Shown: positions 25,639-34,850, counted from the first letter of the stretch. The stretch: 64,000 nt of DNA from Casp-actino8 sp037147055 (GCA_037147055.1 JBAWVW010000001.1:1-64000), one strand, 5' to 3'. The notes: generated from the letters alone by a model not told the origin. A program made the numbers and translations.

Positions 25639-26793
25639 ATGGTGCACGAACAGGCACCTATGAGCGATGATGTATGTATGTCCGAAAAGCCAGTGATACC
25701 GAATTACTCGGGTGCCAACCTGACAGGCATCATGCCTGGTTGTCTCCTACGTGGCCCAGGTCAGCGTCCGCAGTGGTTTCCCGAGCCTGTACAGAGCGCA
25801 AGCAAGATCGTTTTATTGCTGGTTGATGGACTCGGAGCAGAGCAGTTGGATAGCCATAAACATTTGGCGCCGAATCTTTCTTCAATGGTAGGAAATCGAA
25901 TCACGACCATCGCCCCAAGCACCACCGCAAGTGCTCTGACGAGTTTGTCCACTGGAGCGAGTCCAGCTGAACATGGCATCGTCGGTTACCGAATGGATAT
26001 GGGTGATTCGATTATGAATAGCTTGCGTTGGTGGTCGGACTCGAAAGATCTTCGTACAGCTCATCCACCTGCCCTCGTGCAGCCCATCCCGCCATTCGCA
26101 GGTATGGACATACCAGTTGTGAGTCGAACTGAACTTGAAGGGAGTGCATTTACCGAGGCTCATTTACGAGGAACGAAAGCTCGCGGCTGGCGAGCTGCGA
26201 GTTCGATCGTTGCCCAGTGTGTGAGTTTGGTGAACTCGGGAGAGCGCTTTGTTTATGCCTATTACGACGGTGTGGACAAGATCGCTCATGAACGAGGTTT
26301 TGGTCCGTACTACGACGCCGAGATCACGGCTACAGATTGGATAGTAGGTGCGTTGCTGTCCGCGTTACCGGGCGGTACGACCCTTGTTGTGACCGCTGAT
26401 CACGGTCAAGTACAGATCAATGAGCCTGCCATCAAACTCCCTGACAATGTGATGCAATGCGTACATCATCAATCTGGGGAGGGACGCTTTCGATGGCTGC
26501 ACGCACGACGAGGAAGTGAGCAGAATCTGTTGGCGATATCTCAGAGCCTGTTCGGCCACCAATCGTGGGTAGTCAGTAAAGATCAGGTGATTGAAGAGGC
26601 CTGGCTCGGTCCGAGTAAGGGTGCAAAGATCGCTGATTCGATCGCCCGGCGATTAGGGGATGTGGCCCTAGTGCCCTTTGCCGATGTGACATACGAAGAT
26701 CCCCTGGATTCAGGACCTTTTCCACTGATATGTCGCCATGGTTCGCTCACGAGCGCTGAAATGTATGTCCCGTTTTTGGCGTCAACAGTTTGA
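25639..26793 (+). CDS. alkaline phosphatase-superfamily phosphodiesterase
   Basis: A protein of up to 384 residues in the type I phosphodiesterase/nucleotide pyrophosphatase family. The metal-binding Asp lies in LLLVDGLG, the nucleophile Thr is expected in TTIAPSTTASALTSL, and VTADHGQVQIN carries further ligands. No signal peptide is seen. Start is uncertain: ATGs at 25639, 25660 and 25678 are in frame and none has a good Shine-Dalgarno sequence. The substrate could be a nucleotide-sugar, cyclic nucleotide or phospholipid head group. Confidence 0.83.
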   Translation: MVHEQAPMSDDVCMSEKPVIPNYSGANLTGIMPGCLLRGPGQRPQWFPEPVQSASKIVLLLVDGLGAEQLDSHKHLAPNLSSMVGNRITTIAPSTTASALTSLSTGASPAEHGIVGYRMDMGDSIMNSLRWWSDSKDLRTAHPPALVQPIPPFAGMDIPVVSRTELEGSAFTEAHLRGTKARGWRAASSIVAQCVSLVNSGERFVYAYYDGVDKIAHERGFGPYYDAEITATDWIVGALLSALPGGTTLVVTADHGQVQINEPAIKLPDNVMQCVHHQSGEGRFRWLHARRGSEQNLLAISQSLFGHQSWVVSKDQVIEEAWLGPSKGAKIADSIARRLGDVALVPFADVTYEDPLDSGPFPLICRHGSLTSAEMYVPFLASTV

Positions 26794-26841
26794 CAACGTA
26801 AATTATTTTGTTGATTCAAGGATGAAAGGAAATCAGCACCA

Positions 26842-27354
26842 ATGAGTGACTTTAAAGTTCACACTGCCGATCAAGTTTTGAGTGCCAACGAAGAGGCTGC
26901 TCGCGCGCAATCAAGTGTTATCAATGTCGGTGCCACCAGCGCTGTCACTCAGCCTGCCAAGGTCATGCGTATCGGCGCAATGGTGAAGCAGCTCTTGGAA
27001 GAAGTGCGCGGTACGGATTTGGATCAAGGGAGCCGTGAACGGTTAGCCGAAATATACGAACGGTCCATTGTGGAACTGACAGATGCTTTATCCCCAGACC
27101 TTCAACAAGAATTGACCATGCTGGCTCTGCCATTCTCCGAGGCCGTGCCAAGTGAAGGTGAACTTCGAATCGCTCAGGCTCAACTTGTGGGCTGGCTGGA
27201 AGGACTATTTCACGGCATCCAAGCAGCACTCTTTGCCCAACAGGTCATGGCACAGCAGCAAATGGACCAAATCCGCCAGTTACAACCAAGTTCCGGTGAC
27301 ATAAGGGCAGAATCGTTGCCGAATAGTGCACCGCTCTCAGGAACTTACTTGTAG
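26842..27354 (+). CDS. bpa: bacterial proteasome activator Bpa/PafE
   Basis: A 170-residue helical ring-forming activator that opens the 20S proteasome gate without ATP. Diagnostic blocks are RIGAMVKQLLEEVRGTDLD (about 44-62) and the long segment from SEGELRIAQAQLVGWLEGLFHG into IQAALFAQQ (about 113-144). The C-terminal gate-opening motif of characterised Bpa is GQYL; here it is GTYL (167-170). The protein implies that this organism has a proteasome, although prcBA is not in the window. A hairpin follows before dnaE. Confidence 0.93.
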   Translation: MSDFKVHTADQVLSANEEAARAQSSVINVGATSAVTQPAKVMRIGAMVKQLLEEVRGTDLDQGSRERLAEIYERSIVELTDALSPDLQQELTMLALPFSEAVPSEGELRIAQAQLVGWLEGLFHGIQAALFAQQVMAQQQMDQIRQLQPSSGDIRAESLPNSAPLSGTYL

Positions 27355-27391
27355 CCCACTGCTACTGTTTCTCAACCACATAGATGTGATT

Positions 27392-27416
27392 TGTCAGCCG
27401 AAATGGTCGGCTGACA
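27392..27416 (+). other. 10-bp perfect hairpin between bpa and dnaE
   Basis: TGTCAGCCGA, loop AATGG, TCGGCTGACA is a perfect 10-bp GC-rich stem. It ends nine bases before the AGGAGG of dnaE. With no U-tract it could be a U-less terminator of bpa or a structure controlling dnaE leader RNA. Confidence 0.55.
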
Positions 27417-27434
27417 CGAACGAGTAGGAGGTGG

Positions 27435-30400
27435 GTGTTGGGCGATTCATTCACCCATCTTCATGTCCATACTGAATTCTCAATGCTCGACGGCGCAGCC
27501 AAACTTGATGAATTAGTGGCCAAGGCAGTCTCCGATGGGCAAGCAGCATTGGGTATGACGGATCACGGAAATATGTACGGAGTTTTGGACTTCTACAAAG
27601 AATGCCGGGCTCAAGGCGTTAAGCCGATCATTGGTACTGAGGCCTATATGGCCTATGAGACAAGATTCGAGCGCCCAAATCGACGCGGCAAGATTGACGA
27701 CTCTGGTGGTGACACCGAGGGTGGCAAGAAACTTTATTATCACCTCACTTTGTTGGCAGAAAATAATGTGGGGTACAAAAACCTGATCAAGCTTTCAAGC
27801 TTGGCGTTCCTTGAGGGGTATTACTACCAGCCTCGTATGGACTGGGAGTTGCTTGAGCGTCACCACGAGGGTTTGATTGCCACCACTGGATGCCTTGGTG
27901 GTCACGTTTTGCAGTCGCTTCTGAATGGTGATTACCAAGATGCCAAGCTCAAGGCTGCAAGGTTGCAAGAAATATTCGGCAAAGACAATTTATTCGTTGA
28001 AATTCAAGATCACGGTTTGGCGGCTCAGACTAAAACAAATCCTGACCTTTTAAAAATCGCTCAAGAACTGGGCGCTCCCGTTATTGCCACCAATGATTCT
28101 CATTATGTACATCGCCATGACAGCGAAGCTCATGACGCGTTGCTATGTGTGCAAACAAACTCGATGATCAGTGATCCCAATCGTTTTCGCTTTGAAGGAA
28201 CAGAGCACTACTTGAAGACGGCTCACGAAATGCGTCATGTTTTTCGAGAAGTTCCAGAGGCTTGCGATAATACGTTATGGATCGCTGAACGTGCTGAGGT
28301 GACTATTGAATTTGGAAAGCCCCAATTACCAAACTTTAAAGTTCCAGCAGGTTTCGGCGATGATGCCTCGTACTTGGAACACCTCATACGTGAAGGCGCG
28401 AAAAAGCGATGGGGGGAGAACCTCGCACCCGCAGTGATTGAGCGTTTAGCTTTCGAAACCAAGGTCATCGGTGACATGGGTTTCGCTTCGTATTTTCTTA
28501 TTGTGTGGGACCTCATTGAATACGCAAAGAAACGAAATATCAGAGTCGGGCCCGGACGTGGCTCCGCTGCTGGTTGTGCCGTTGCTTACTGCCTAGGAAT
28601 CACCGAAGTTGACCCTATTCGCTATGACCTTTTGTTTGAGCGTTTTCTCAACCCGAGTCGTATCTCAATGCCCGATATTGATATGGACTTTGACTCGCGC
28701 TATCGAGAAGAAATTATTCACTATGCAACTGACACGTACGGACGCGAACACGTGGCTCAAATCATCACCTTTGGAACAATCAAAGCACGTAATGCCGTTC
28801 GAGATGCCGCCCGCGTGCTTGGGCACCCCTACGCGTTAGGTGACCGCCTCGCAAAGGCCATGCCCCCTCTCGTGATGGGGCGCGACACCCCCCTTAAGTA
28901 CTGCCTAGAGAAAAATGAGAAGTATGCAGACGGCTACAGAGCCTCTCAGGAGTTGCGTGATCTGTATGAATCCGGTGATGAGGTACGCCATGTCATTGAT
29001 GTCGCTAAGGGTCTTGAGGGATTGAAGCGATCAGTGGGTATCCATGCCGCTGCGGTTGTTATTTCTAAAAACCCACTCACCGATTACCTACCCTTGCAGC
29101 GGCGTCCAGAAGCCGGAAAATCGGTCGAACTTTCGCAGGTAACAACACAGTTTGATATGCACGGAGTCGAGGAACTCGGGCTATTGAAGATGGACTTCTT
29201 GGGTCTCCGTAATCTCAATGTCATCACGGACGCCAACAAATTAATTCAGATTGATCATCCTGATTTCGATGTGGATCAAATTTCTTTTGATGACAAGACA
29301 ACTTTTGAACTACTCGCCCGTGGGGACACAATGGGAGTATTCCAACTTGAGTCAGCCCCAATGCAGCAACTCCTGCGGGCTATGGCTCCGACAAGTTTTG
29401 AGGATGTTTCAGCTGTGATAGCGCTGTATCGGCCGGGTCCGATGAGCGTCAACATGCACAATGACTTCGCAGACCGTAAAAACGGTCGTAAGAAGGTGGT
29501 TTACTTCCATCCAGAGGCAGAAGAAGTCTTGGGCGATACATATGGCTTGATGATCTATCAGGAAAGCGTGATGCGTGTGGCCCAACGCTTTGCCGGTTAC
29601 ACACTGGCTGAGGCTGACAACTTGCGTAAAGCCTGCGGTAAAAAAGAACGTGCTCTGATGGAAAAAGAGCGCTCAAAGTTTGAACAAGGTTGTGAAACAC
29701 TTGGGTACGGCTCCGAGTTGGGTAAGCAATTATTCGACATCATTGAGAACTTTGCAGATTACGCATTTAACAAGAGCCATTCTTTCGGTTACGGGTATAT
29801 CTGCTACCAAACTGCCTTTTTGAAAGCGAATTATCCCGTGCAATATTTCGCAGCGCTACTGACAAGCGTGAAGGACAATTTGGATAAGGCCGCTGGGTAT
29901 TTAATTGACGCTCGGCAAAGTGGAATCACTCTTGGACCTCCGAATATCAATGTCTCTGACGTGGATTTCACGCCACTCGTCAAGGAACGAGTGATTTACT
30001 TTGGTCTGTCTGCAATTAAGGGTATTGGGCACGCGATATGCGAAAGAATCGTCGCTGAGCGTCAGTCAAACGGACTCTTCGATTCTTTCCATGATTTTGC
30101 GATGAGAGTTCCATCAGACTGCCTAAACAAGAAATCCACTGAATCTTTCATTAAATCGGGCGCATTTGATGGACTAGGGCATCCTCGCCAAGGTTTGATG
30201 ACCGTTTACGAGAGCATTGTGGAGGACTCCCTAGCCCGCAGATCTGATTCAGATCAAGGTGTGATGAGCTTATTTGACGCTTTCGATTCGGATCCCGATG
30301 TTGCAGTTAACCTCAATATCTCGATTCCGAACATTGAGTTTGAGAAATCAATCAAACTCAAATTCGAGAAAGAAATGCTTGGGCTCTACATCAGCGACCA

Positions 30401-30950
30401 TCCACTTTTTGGTCTCGAAGGGTTACTTCGAAAAAATGCGACGTCGACGACCTTAGGTTTGGAAGATTTAGATAGCGGTACCATCGTCACATTGGCTGGA
30501 ATTATCACCAAAGTTGAAAGAAAGGTCACCAAGAAAGGTGACCCAATGGCCATTGTTATCCTCGAAGACCTCTACGGAAGCGTGGAACTCACTGTCTTCA
30601 CAAAGACTCTCGTCGCCCATGGTCATAAAATTGCCGAAGATGCTTTGATGGCAGTGAAGTGTCGGGTGAATCGACAAGAGGAGCGCCTCAGTGTTGCGTC
30701 ACTTGAGTTCACCCCAATTGTGATTACTCATCGCCAAGAGGAACTCCGTCTCAATCTTCCGGCAACGACTCTCGATCCCGAGACTGTCCTACGACTGAAA
30801 CACATTCTTTCTAGTTATCAGGGTTCATCGTATGTTTTTCTTCACATTGGAGACGCCAAGATTCTTAAGCTTGGAGAAGAATTTTTGGTAGATATTGACC
30901 GAGTGATCCCGCCTCTTCGAGTGGCTTTTGGAGCTGATGTCGTCCTTTAA
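27435..30950 (+). CDS. dnaE: DNA polymerase III alpha subunit
   Basis: The replicative polymerase, 1171 residues. Domains in order: PHP (HLHVHTEFSMLDGA at about 8-21), polymerase palm with the acidic MPDIDMDFD motif (about 412-420), fingers, a helix-hairpin-helix part (YAFNKSHSFGYGYICYQ), and an OB-fold (LAGIITKVERKVTKKGD). It is the DnaE1 type. AGGAGG (27426-27431) is six bases before the TTG at 27438 and three before the GTG at 27435, so the true start may be one codon later. Confidence 0.96.
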   Translation: MLGDSFTHLHVHTEFSMLDGAAKLDELVAKAVSDGQAALGMTDHGNMYGVLDFYKECRAQGVKPIIGTEAYMAYETRFERPNRRGKIDDSGGDTEGGKKLYYHLTLLAENNVGYKNLIKLSSLAFLEGYYYQPRMDWELLERHHEGLIATTGCLGGHVLQSLLNGDYQDAKLKAARLQEIFGKDNLFVEIQDHGLAAQTKTNPDLLKIAQELGAPVIATNDSHYVHRHDSEAHDALLCVQTNSMISDPNRFRFEGTEHYLKTAHEMRHVFREVPEACDNTLWIAERAEVTIEFGKPQLPNFKVPAGFGDDASYLEHLIREGAKKRWGENLAPAVIERLAFETKVIGDMGFASYFLIVWDLIEYAKKRNIRVGPGRGSAAGCAVAYCLGITEVDPIRYDLLFERFLNPSRISMPDIDMDFDSRYREEIIHYATDTYGREHVAQIITFGTIKARNAVRDAARVLGHPYALGDRLAKAMPPLVMGRDTPLKYCLEKNEKYADGYRASQELRDLYESGDEVRHVIDVAKGLEGLKRSVGIHAAAVVISKNPLTDYLPLQRRPEAGKSVELSQVTTQFDMHGVEELGLLKMDFLGLRNLNVITDANKLIQIDHPDFDVDQISFDDKTTFELLARGDTMGVFQLESAPMQQLLRAMAPTSFEDVSAVIALYRPGPMSVNMHNDFADRKNGRKKVVYFHPEAEEVLGDTYGLMIYQESVMRVAQRFAGYTLAEADNLRKACGKKERALMEKERSKFEQGCETLGYGSELGKQLFDIIENFADYAFNKSHSFGYGYICYQTAFLKANYPVQYFAALLTSVKDNLDKAAGYLIDARQSGITLGPPNINVSDVDFTPLVKERVIYFGLSAIKGIGHAICERIVAERQSNGLFDSFHDFAMRVPSDCLNKKSTESFIKSGAFDGLGHPRQGLMTVYESIVEDSLARRSDSDQGVMSLFDAFDSDPDVAVNLNISIPNIEFEKSIKLKFEKEMLGLYISDHPLFGLEGLLRKNATSTTLGLEDLDSGTIVTLAGIITKVERKVTKKGDPMAIVILEDLYGSVELTVFTKTLVAHGHKIAEDALMAVKCRVNRQEERLSVASLEFTPIVITHRQEELRLNLPATTLDPETVLRLKHILSSYQGSSYVFLHIGDAKILKLGEEFLVDIDRVIPPLRVAFGADVVL

Positions 30951-31027
30951 TCCTCGTTGATCAGGCTCTTGCAGCTGATGGTTTCGTGTTTGCCCTCGCA
31001 GAAGTGGCAGAATAGGGGAGTGTTCAT
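30947..31027 (-). CDS. possible 26-residue zinc-knuckle peptide
   Basis: In the 110-bp gap after dnaE a minus-strand frame starts with ATG at 31027 and ends at 30947, overlapping the dnaE stop. The peptide contains C-x2-C-x3-H-x4-C (residues 7-19, CHFCEGKHETISC), which looks like a zinc knuckle. No Shine-Dalgarno sequence or leaderless -10 is seen upstream. It may be real or chance. Confidence 0.3.
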   Translation of the reverse strand: MNTPLFCHFCEGKHETISCKSLINED

Positions 31028-31060
31028 TTTGGGGTGCTCAGTAGGGAAGTCATAACTCGC

Positions 31061-31717
31061 ATGTCCGTTGAGGTCGAAACTAAAGATAGTGCAGCTCTCA
31101 CAGAAGAGGAGCTGGAGGAAATGGCCCTCATGGGTGGCTCCTTTGACGCCCCAAGATTGCTCAACGCCAAACAAGATTGGGTCTTGTGCACCACAGCGAA
31201 GATGAGTGGGAAATTGAACGGCTTCACCTTTTCCACACTTGAGCGTATTGGTGGCACACCATGCGTTTTGTTTGGTTTAATGAGTATCAAACGCTCTCCT
31301 CAACGGGATCAAGTTCTCAAGGGACTTTTAGCTGAGGCCTATCATCGAGCCCTCATGGCTTTCCCGGATGAGGATGTCGTAGTCGGAAGTCGTTTCGTTT
31401 CAGCACACGGGCTTGAGGCGTTTAAGAACCTCAGCGAGTTGATACCCCGCCCCGATCATCGTGCCGTTGGGGAGGAACGCGCTTGGGGCCGTCGTTTGGC
31501 ACGGCGATTTGGCGTTGACACCAATTATGACGAGAAAACTTTTATCGTCAAAAAGAAAGGCTTATCTGGTTTTCTGGATCACGAATCTTCAAAACCCGAA
31601 AAGATCAAGCCTGAAATAGCAGCGCTGTTCAACGATGTACCTGCTGGTGTTGGTGCTTGTTTGATCGTCCATGGGTGGACAATGACAGAGGATTTGCTGA
31701 AACTTGGCAAGCACTAA
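31061..31717 (+). CDS. conserved-looking protein of unknown function
   Basis: A 218-residue cytoplasmic protein; I do not recognise a family. The first 25 residues are acidic (TEEELEEMALMGG), then a mixed alpha/beta region with LNGFTFSTLERIGGTPCVLFGL and RDQVLKGLLAEAYHRAL, faintly like a GNAT acyltransferase, and a lysine-rich loop (FIVKKKGLSGFLDHESSKPEKIKPE). ATG 31061 is preferred; an in-frame GTG at 31034 is possible. It overlaps the nitroreductase start by 14 bp, so the two are likely coupled. Confidence 0.68.
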   Translation: MSVEVETKDSAALTEEELEEMALMGGSFDAPRLLNAKQDWVLCTTAKMSGKLNGFTFSTLERIGGTPCVLFGLMSIKRSPQRDQVLKGLLAEAYHRALMAFPDEDVVVGSRFVSAHGLEAFKNLSELIPRPDHRAVGEERAWGRRLARRFGVDTNYDEKTFIVKKKGLSGFLDHESSKPEKIKPEIAALFNDVPAGVGACLIVHGWTMTEDLLKLGKH

Positions 31718-32360
31718 TTCCACGAACGAATTTTTCAGTTCTGCGCTGGGGCAGATTATTCGGCGGCGCCGTATGACCCGATCCTTTGAGGGTGGCCCAA
31801 GTCTGGAGGACCTGCGGAAGCTTGGTGAATTGGCCTTACGTGCCCCATCCGCTGGTTTTTCTCAAGGTGCACATCTTTTAATTTTGATGGGAGAAGATTT
31901 ACAAAAATTTTGGCAGGTGTCCGGCATCGGAACTTGGTTTGCCAAAACATCACCGGGGGTTCTAGATGCCCAAGCCGTATTTTTAGTGCTGGCTGACGAG
32001 TCGGCCTACACAGATCGCTACTCCGAAGGAGACAAGGCTGGACACGGACTCGAAAAGGCTGAGAATTGGGTGAAGCCAATGTGGCTCACTGATGCAGCGC
32101 TGGTGACTCAAAACCTCTTACTTTTAATTGAAGAACAGCGTTGGGGGGCTCTGCTTTTTGATCTCTTCGTTGAGCCACGCAAACTTCTTGATGCATTTGA
32201 AGTTCCTGCAAAAGTCCAGTGCGCCGGAGTTGTCGCTGTCGGCTATCGACACCCACAGGATCAACCCTCTGGCACTCCGACGCAACGCCAACGCAAGGCG
32301 TCCGTTGATTTGATTCATTTTGGAACCTGGAATGATCAGACCGATTCCACGTTGGGTTAA
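31704..32360 (+). CDS. nitroreductase-family protein, second copy
   Basis: A 218-residue FMN-type nitroreductase-fold protein. RRRRMTRSFEGG and LALRAPSAGFSQGAHLLIL cover the N-terminal FMN contacts. It is divergent in sequence from the 968-1666 copy. The only suitable start is TTG at 31704 inside the previous gene; the first ATG comes after the conserved Arg run. Coupling to the 31061 gene and nearness to the thiolase pair suggest a part in acyl or lipid metabolism, but this is inference. Confidence 0.78.
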   Translation: MASTNSTNEFFSSALGQIIRRRRMTRSFEGGPSLEDLRKLGELALRAPSAGFSQGAHLLILMGEDLQKFWQVSGIGTWFAKTSPGVLDAQAVFLVLADESAYTDRYSEGDKAGHGLEKAENWVKPMWLTDAALVTQNLLLLIEEQRWGALLFDLFVEPRKLLDAFEVPAKVQCAGVVAVGYRHPQDQPSGTPTQRQRKASVDLIHFGTWNDQTDSTLG

Positions 32361-32421
32361 GAAAACCCCACCTACAGAGGTTTAGAATACATTTGTTCAG
32401 CACTGACGACAGGAACCCACA

Positions 32422-32814
32422 ATGGCTCAGCAGATTCCCCACGTTGCCTATCTTGAGTTAGGTGACTCTCCCCATTTAGTGGCTAACGAGTGCACCAAAT
32501 GTGGTGCGCGTTACTTTGACCGACGCAACGCGTGCGCACAATGTTTCGCCAACGATTTCAAAAAAGTTCCGATTTCGACGGATGGCATTTTGAAATCCTT
32601 CACCATTGTGGCCTTTGCGGCGCCTGGTGTACCAGTCCCTTTCGTAGCCGGCATTGTTGACTGCAATGGAACCAGCGTGCGAGGCAATGTCGTGAATTGC
32701 GATCCGACCCCCGAGAAAGTTTCCCTCGGAATGAAAGTGCGGCTCACTACTTTTAGTTTAGGAACCGACGAAGAAGGAACTGAAGCCATCGGCTTTGGTT
32801 TCGCCCCTGCTTGA
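32422..32814 (+). CDS. DUF35 zinc-ribbon/OB-fold protein, thiolase partner
   Basis: A 130-residue protein with a rubredoxin-like zinc ribbon (Cys24, Cys27, Cys38, Cys41) followed by an OB-fold acyl-CoA-binding domain. In archaea and actinobacteria such proteins form a complex with a neighbouring thiolase and channel acyl-CoA; others pair with aldolases in steroid side-chain breakdown. The thiolase gene follows after 50 bp. AGGAA (32411-32415) is a good ribosome-binding site. A possible TAGAAT -10 lies at 32383-32388. Confidence 0.88.
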   Translation: MAQQIPHVAYLELGDSPHLVANECTKCGARYFDRRNACAQCFANDFKKVPISTDGILKSFTIVAFAAPGVPVPFVAGIVDCNGTSVRGNVVNCDPTPEKVSLGMKVRLTTFSLGTDEEGTEAIGFGFAPA

Positions 32815-32864
32815 TCTCAGACAACTACTCACAACAAGAACATAAGAAAGCGTAGGCACTCATC

Positions 32865-34073
32865 ATGGCTAGTGACGACATTTGGATCCTCGGGATTGCG
32901 ATGACAAAGTTTGGTAAGCATTCTGATAAGGACATTGTTGACCTCGGTTCGCAGGCAGCAATTGCTGCGCTAGCCGATGCTGGTGTCACCATGGCCGATA
33001 TCGGCATCTTGGCTGCAGGAAACCTGATGGGTGCTGGAGCTGGATTTGGACAGCAACTACAAAAGCAAATTGGTCAAACTGGAATCCCAGTTTTCAATGT
33101 GGCAAACGCTTGTGCAACGGGTGCTACCGCATTACGCACCGCAATCATGGCGGTTAAGGCGGGCGAAGCACGTATGGGTCTCGCTGTTGGCGCTGAAAAA
33201 CTTTCTGGTGCTGGATTACTCGGCGGCGGCGGCACTTCAAAGAAGAGTGGCAGTAAATTCGAACCTAGTGGTCGCTTTGGCAGTGTGTTACCAACTGACG
33301 GACGAATCGGCACAGACACAATGCCAGGCACGTTCGCTCAAGTAGGTATGGAATATGGGCACAAATACGGCGGAGTTTCCTTTGAACTTTTTGCCCGTAT
33401 TTCTGAAAAGAATCATGCGCACTCAGTGCTTAATCCGATGGCCGCTTATCAGAAGCGCTTCACGCTTGATGAGATCATGAATGACATGATGATCGCGTAT
33501 CCCAATACACGACCCATGTGCTCAGCGAACTGTGATGGTGCAGCGGCAGCTGTTGTCACGTCCGGCGAAGTCTTACGAACTCTCTCAATGGAACAGCAGC
33601 GTCGGGCCATCAAGGTTTCAGCTTCTGTTTTGACGACCGATCCATATCAAGAGGCATGCCAAGTTCTGCCTGATGTCAACACCTTGACACGCAATGCGGC
33701 TGTAATCGCCTACGAACAAGCAGGAGTTTCGCCAAGCGATCTTGACCTTGTGGAACTTCATGACTGCTTCGCTACTGCCGAACTGGTGCATTACGACAAC
33801 CTCATGTTGTGTCCAGAAGGTGGCGCGGTTGACTTTTTTATGAGCGGAGCGACATGGCGCGATGGCTCAACGCCAGTCAACGTTTCGGGTGGACTTGAGT
33901 CAAAGGGTCACCCGATAGCGGCAACTGGTATCGCCAACATTTGGGAAGTCTGTCACCATTTACGCAATGAAGCCGGTGACCGACAAATCAAGGATGCCAA
34001 GGTCGGTCTCGCACATGTCATCGGCTTGGGTTCGGCTTGCGGCATTCACATTCTTGAGCGCAGCGGGCTCTAA
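32865..34073 (+). CDS. thiolase-family acetyl-CoA acetyltransferase (SCP-x-like)
   Basis: A 402-residue thiolase of the SCP2/SCP-x type. The acyl-accepting Cys83 lies in NVANACATGATALR, the ELHDCFA loop and GGLESKGHPIAATG carry the catalytic His residues, and the C-terminal GLGSACGIHIL is in the usual place, although the second catalytic Cys is then followed by Gly-Ile rather than the classical pattern. With DUF35 it probably cleaves or condenses a beta-ketoacyl-CoA. The gene ends three bases from the convergent fabI. Substrate (fatty acid, sterol-like) is not deducible. Confidence 0.88.
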   Translation: MASDDIWILGIAMTKFGKHSDKDIVDLGSQAAIAALADAGVTMADIGILAAGNLMGAGAGFGQQLQKQIGQTGIPVFNVANACATGATALRTAIMAVKAGEARMGLAVGAEKLSGAGLLGGGGTSKKSGSKFEPSGRFGSVLPTDGRIGTDTMPGTFAQVGMEYGHKYGGVSFELFARISEKNHAHSVLNPMAAYQKRFTLDEIMNDMMIAYPNTRPMCSANCDGAAAAVVTSGEVLRTLSMEQQRRAIKVSASVLTTDPYQEACQVLPDVNTLTRNAAVIAYEQAGVSPSDLDLVELHDCFATAELVHYDNLMLCPEGGAVDFFMSGATWRDGSTPVNVSGGLESKGHPIAATGIANIWEVCHHLRNEAGDRQIKDAKVGLAHVIGLGSACGIHILERSGL

Positions 34074-34076
34074 GAG

Positions 34077-34844
34077 TCAGGCGCCAGTGGCGTGAAATCC
34101 GCCATCAACATGAATCATTGAACCGGTCGTGGCTGGAAACCAGTCCGATAACAATGCGACAACGGCGCGAGCAACAGGTTCGCCGTTTGTCACATCCCAA
34201 CCAAGGGGCGCACGGTCGTCCCAAATGTCTTCAAATTTCTTGAAACCTGGAATGGATTTTGCAGCCATGGTTTTGATCGGACCAGCGGCGATAAGGTTCG
34301 TACGTATTCCCAAGGGTCCTAATTGCTGAGCTAGATAACGATTGATGCTTTCTAAGGCCGACTTAGCCACGCCCATCCAGTTGTATGCCGGCCACGCCAC
34401 TGTGTTGTCAAAGTCCAGTCCAACGATCGAGCCTCCACGGTCCATCAACGGAACAAAAACGTCAGCAAGATGTTTCAGTGAGTAGGCGCTGATATGCATT
34501 GCTGTAGCGACGTCCTCCCAAGATGCCGCCATGAAATCATCTCCCAGACAATTTTCTGGGGCGTAACCAATGGAATGAACCACACCGTCAACCTTGCCCC
34601 ATTTTTCGCGTAAGTGCAGACACACAATGTCGCCATGAGCCGGAACCGTTACATCAAGTTCGAGGACTTCAACCGACTGTGACAATTTACGTGCTGTCCG
34701 CGTCGTCAGCGACAAGGCGCGTCCCGCCCCAGTCAAGACGATCTCTGCACCTTCTTCAAGTGCTAAAGACGCCACCCCAAAAGCCAAAGAAGCATCGGTT
34801 AAGACACCAGTGACCACGATTCGTTTCCCATCAAGAAGACCCAT
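34077..34844 (-). CDS. fabI: enoyl-[acyl carrier protein] reductase, InhA-like
   Basis: NADH-dependent last step of FAS II elongation, 255 residues, short-chain dehydrogenase fold. The FabI/InhA catalytic pair is Tyr154 and Lys161 in AYNWMGVAK; HSIGYAPENCL (90-100) and AAGPIKTMAAKSIPG are family blocks. The motif and flanks resemble mycobacterial InhA more than enteric FabI. ATG 34844 is chosen over a GTG three bases upstream because a TAGTTT -10 ends six bases before it. Confidence 0.93.
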   Translation of the reverse strand: MGLLDGKRIVVTGVLTDASLAFGVASLALEEGAEIVLTGAGRALSLTTRTARKLSQSVEVLELDVTVPAHGDIVCLHLREKWGKVDGVVHSIGYAPENCLGDDFMAASWEDVATAMHISAYSLKHLADVFVPLMDRGGSIVGLDFDNTVAWPAYNWMGVAKSALESINRYLAQQLGPLGIRTNLIAAGPIKTMAAKSIPGFKKFEDIWDDRAPLGWDVTNGEPVARAVVALLSDWFPATTGSMIHVDGGFHATGA

Positions 34845-34850
34845 CACTAC

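Noticed and set aside
26790..26818. TTGACA with GATTCA as a classical promoter of bpa
   Set aside because: TTGACA contains the stop codon of the previous gene and no convincing -10 exists at 16-18 bp; too weak to list.
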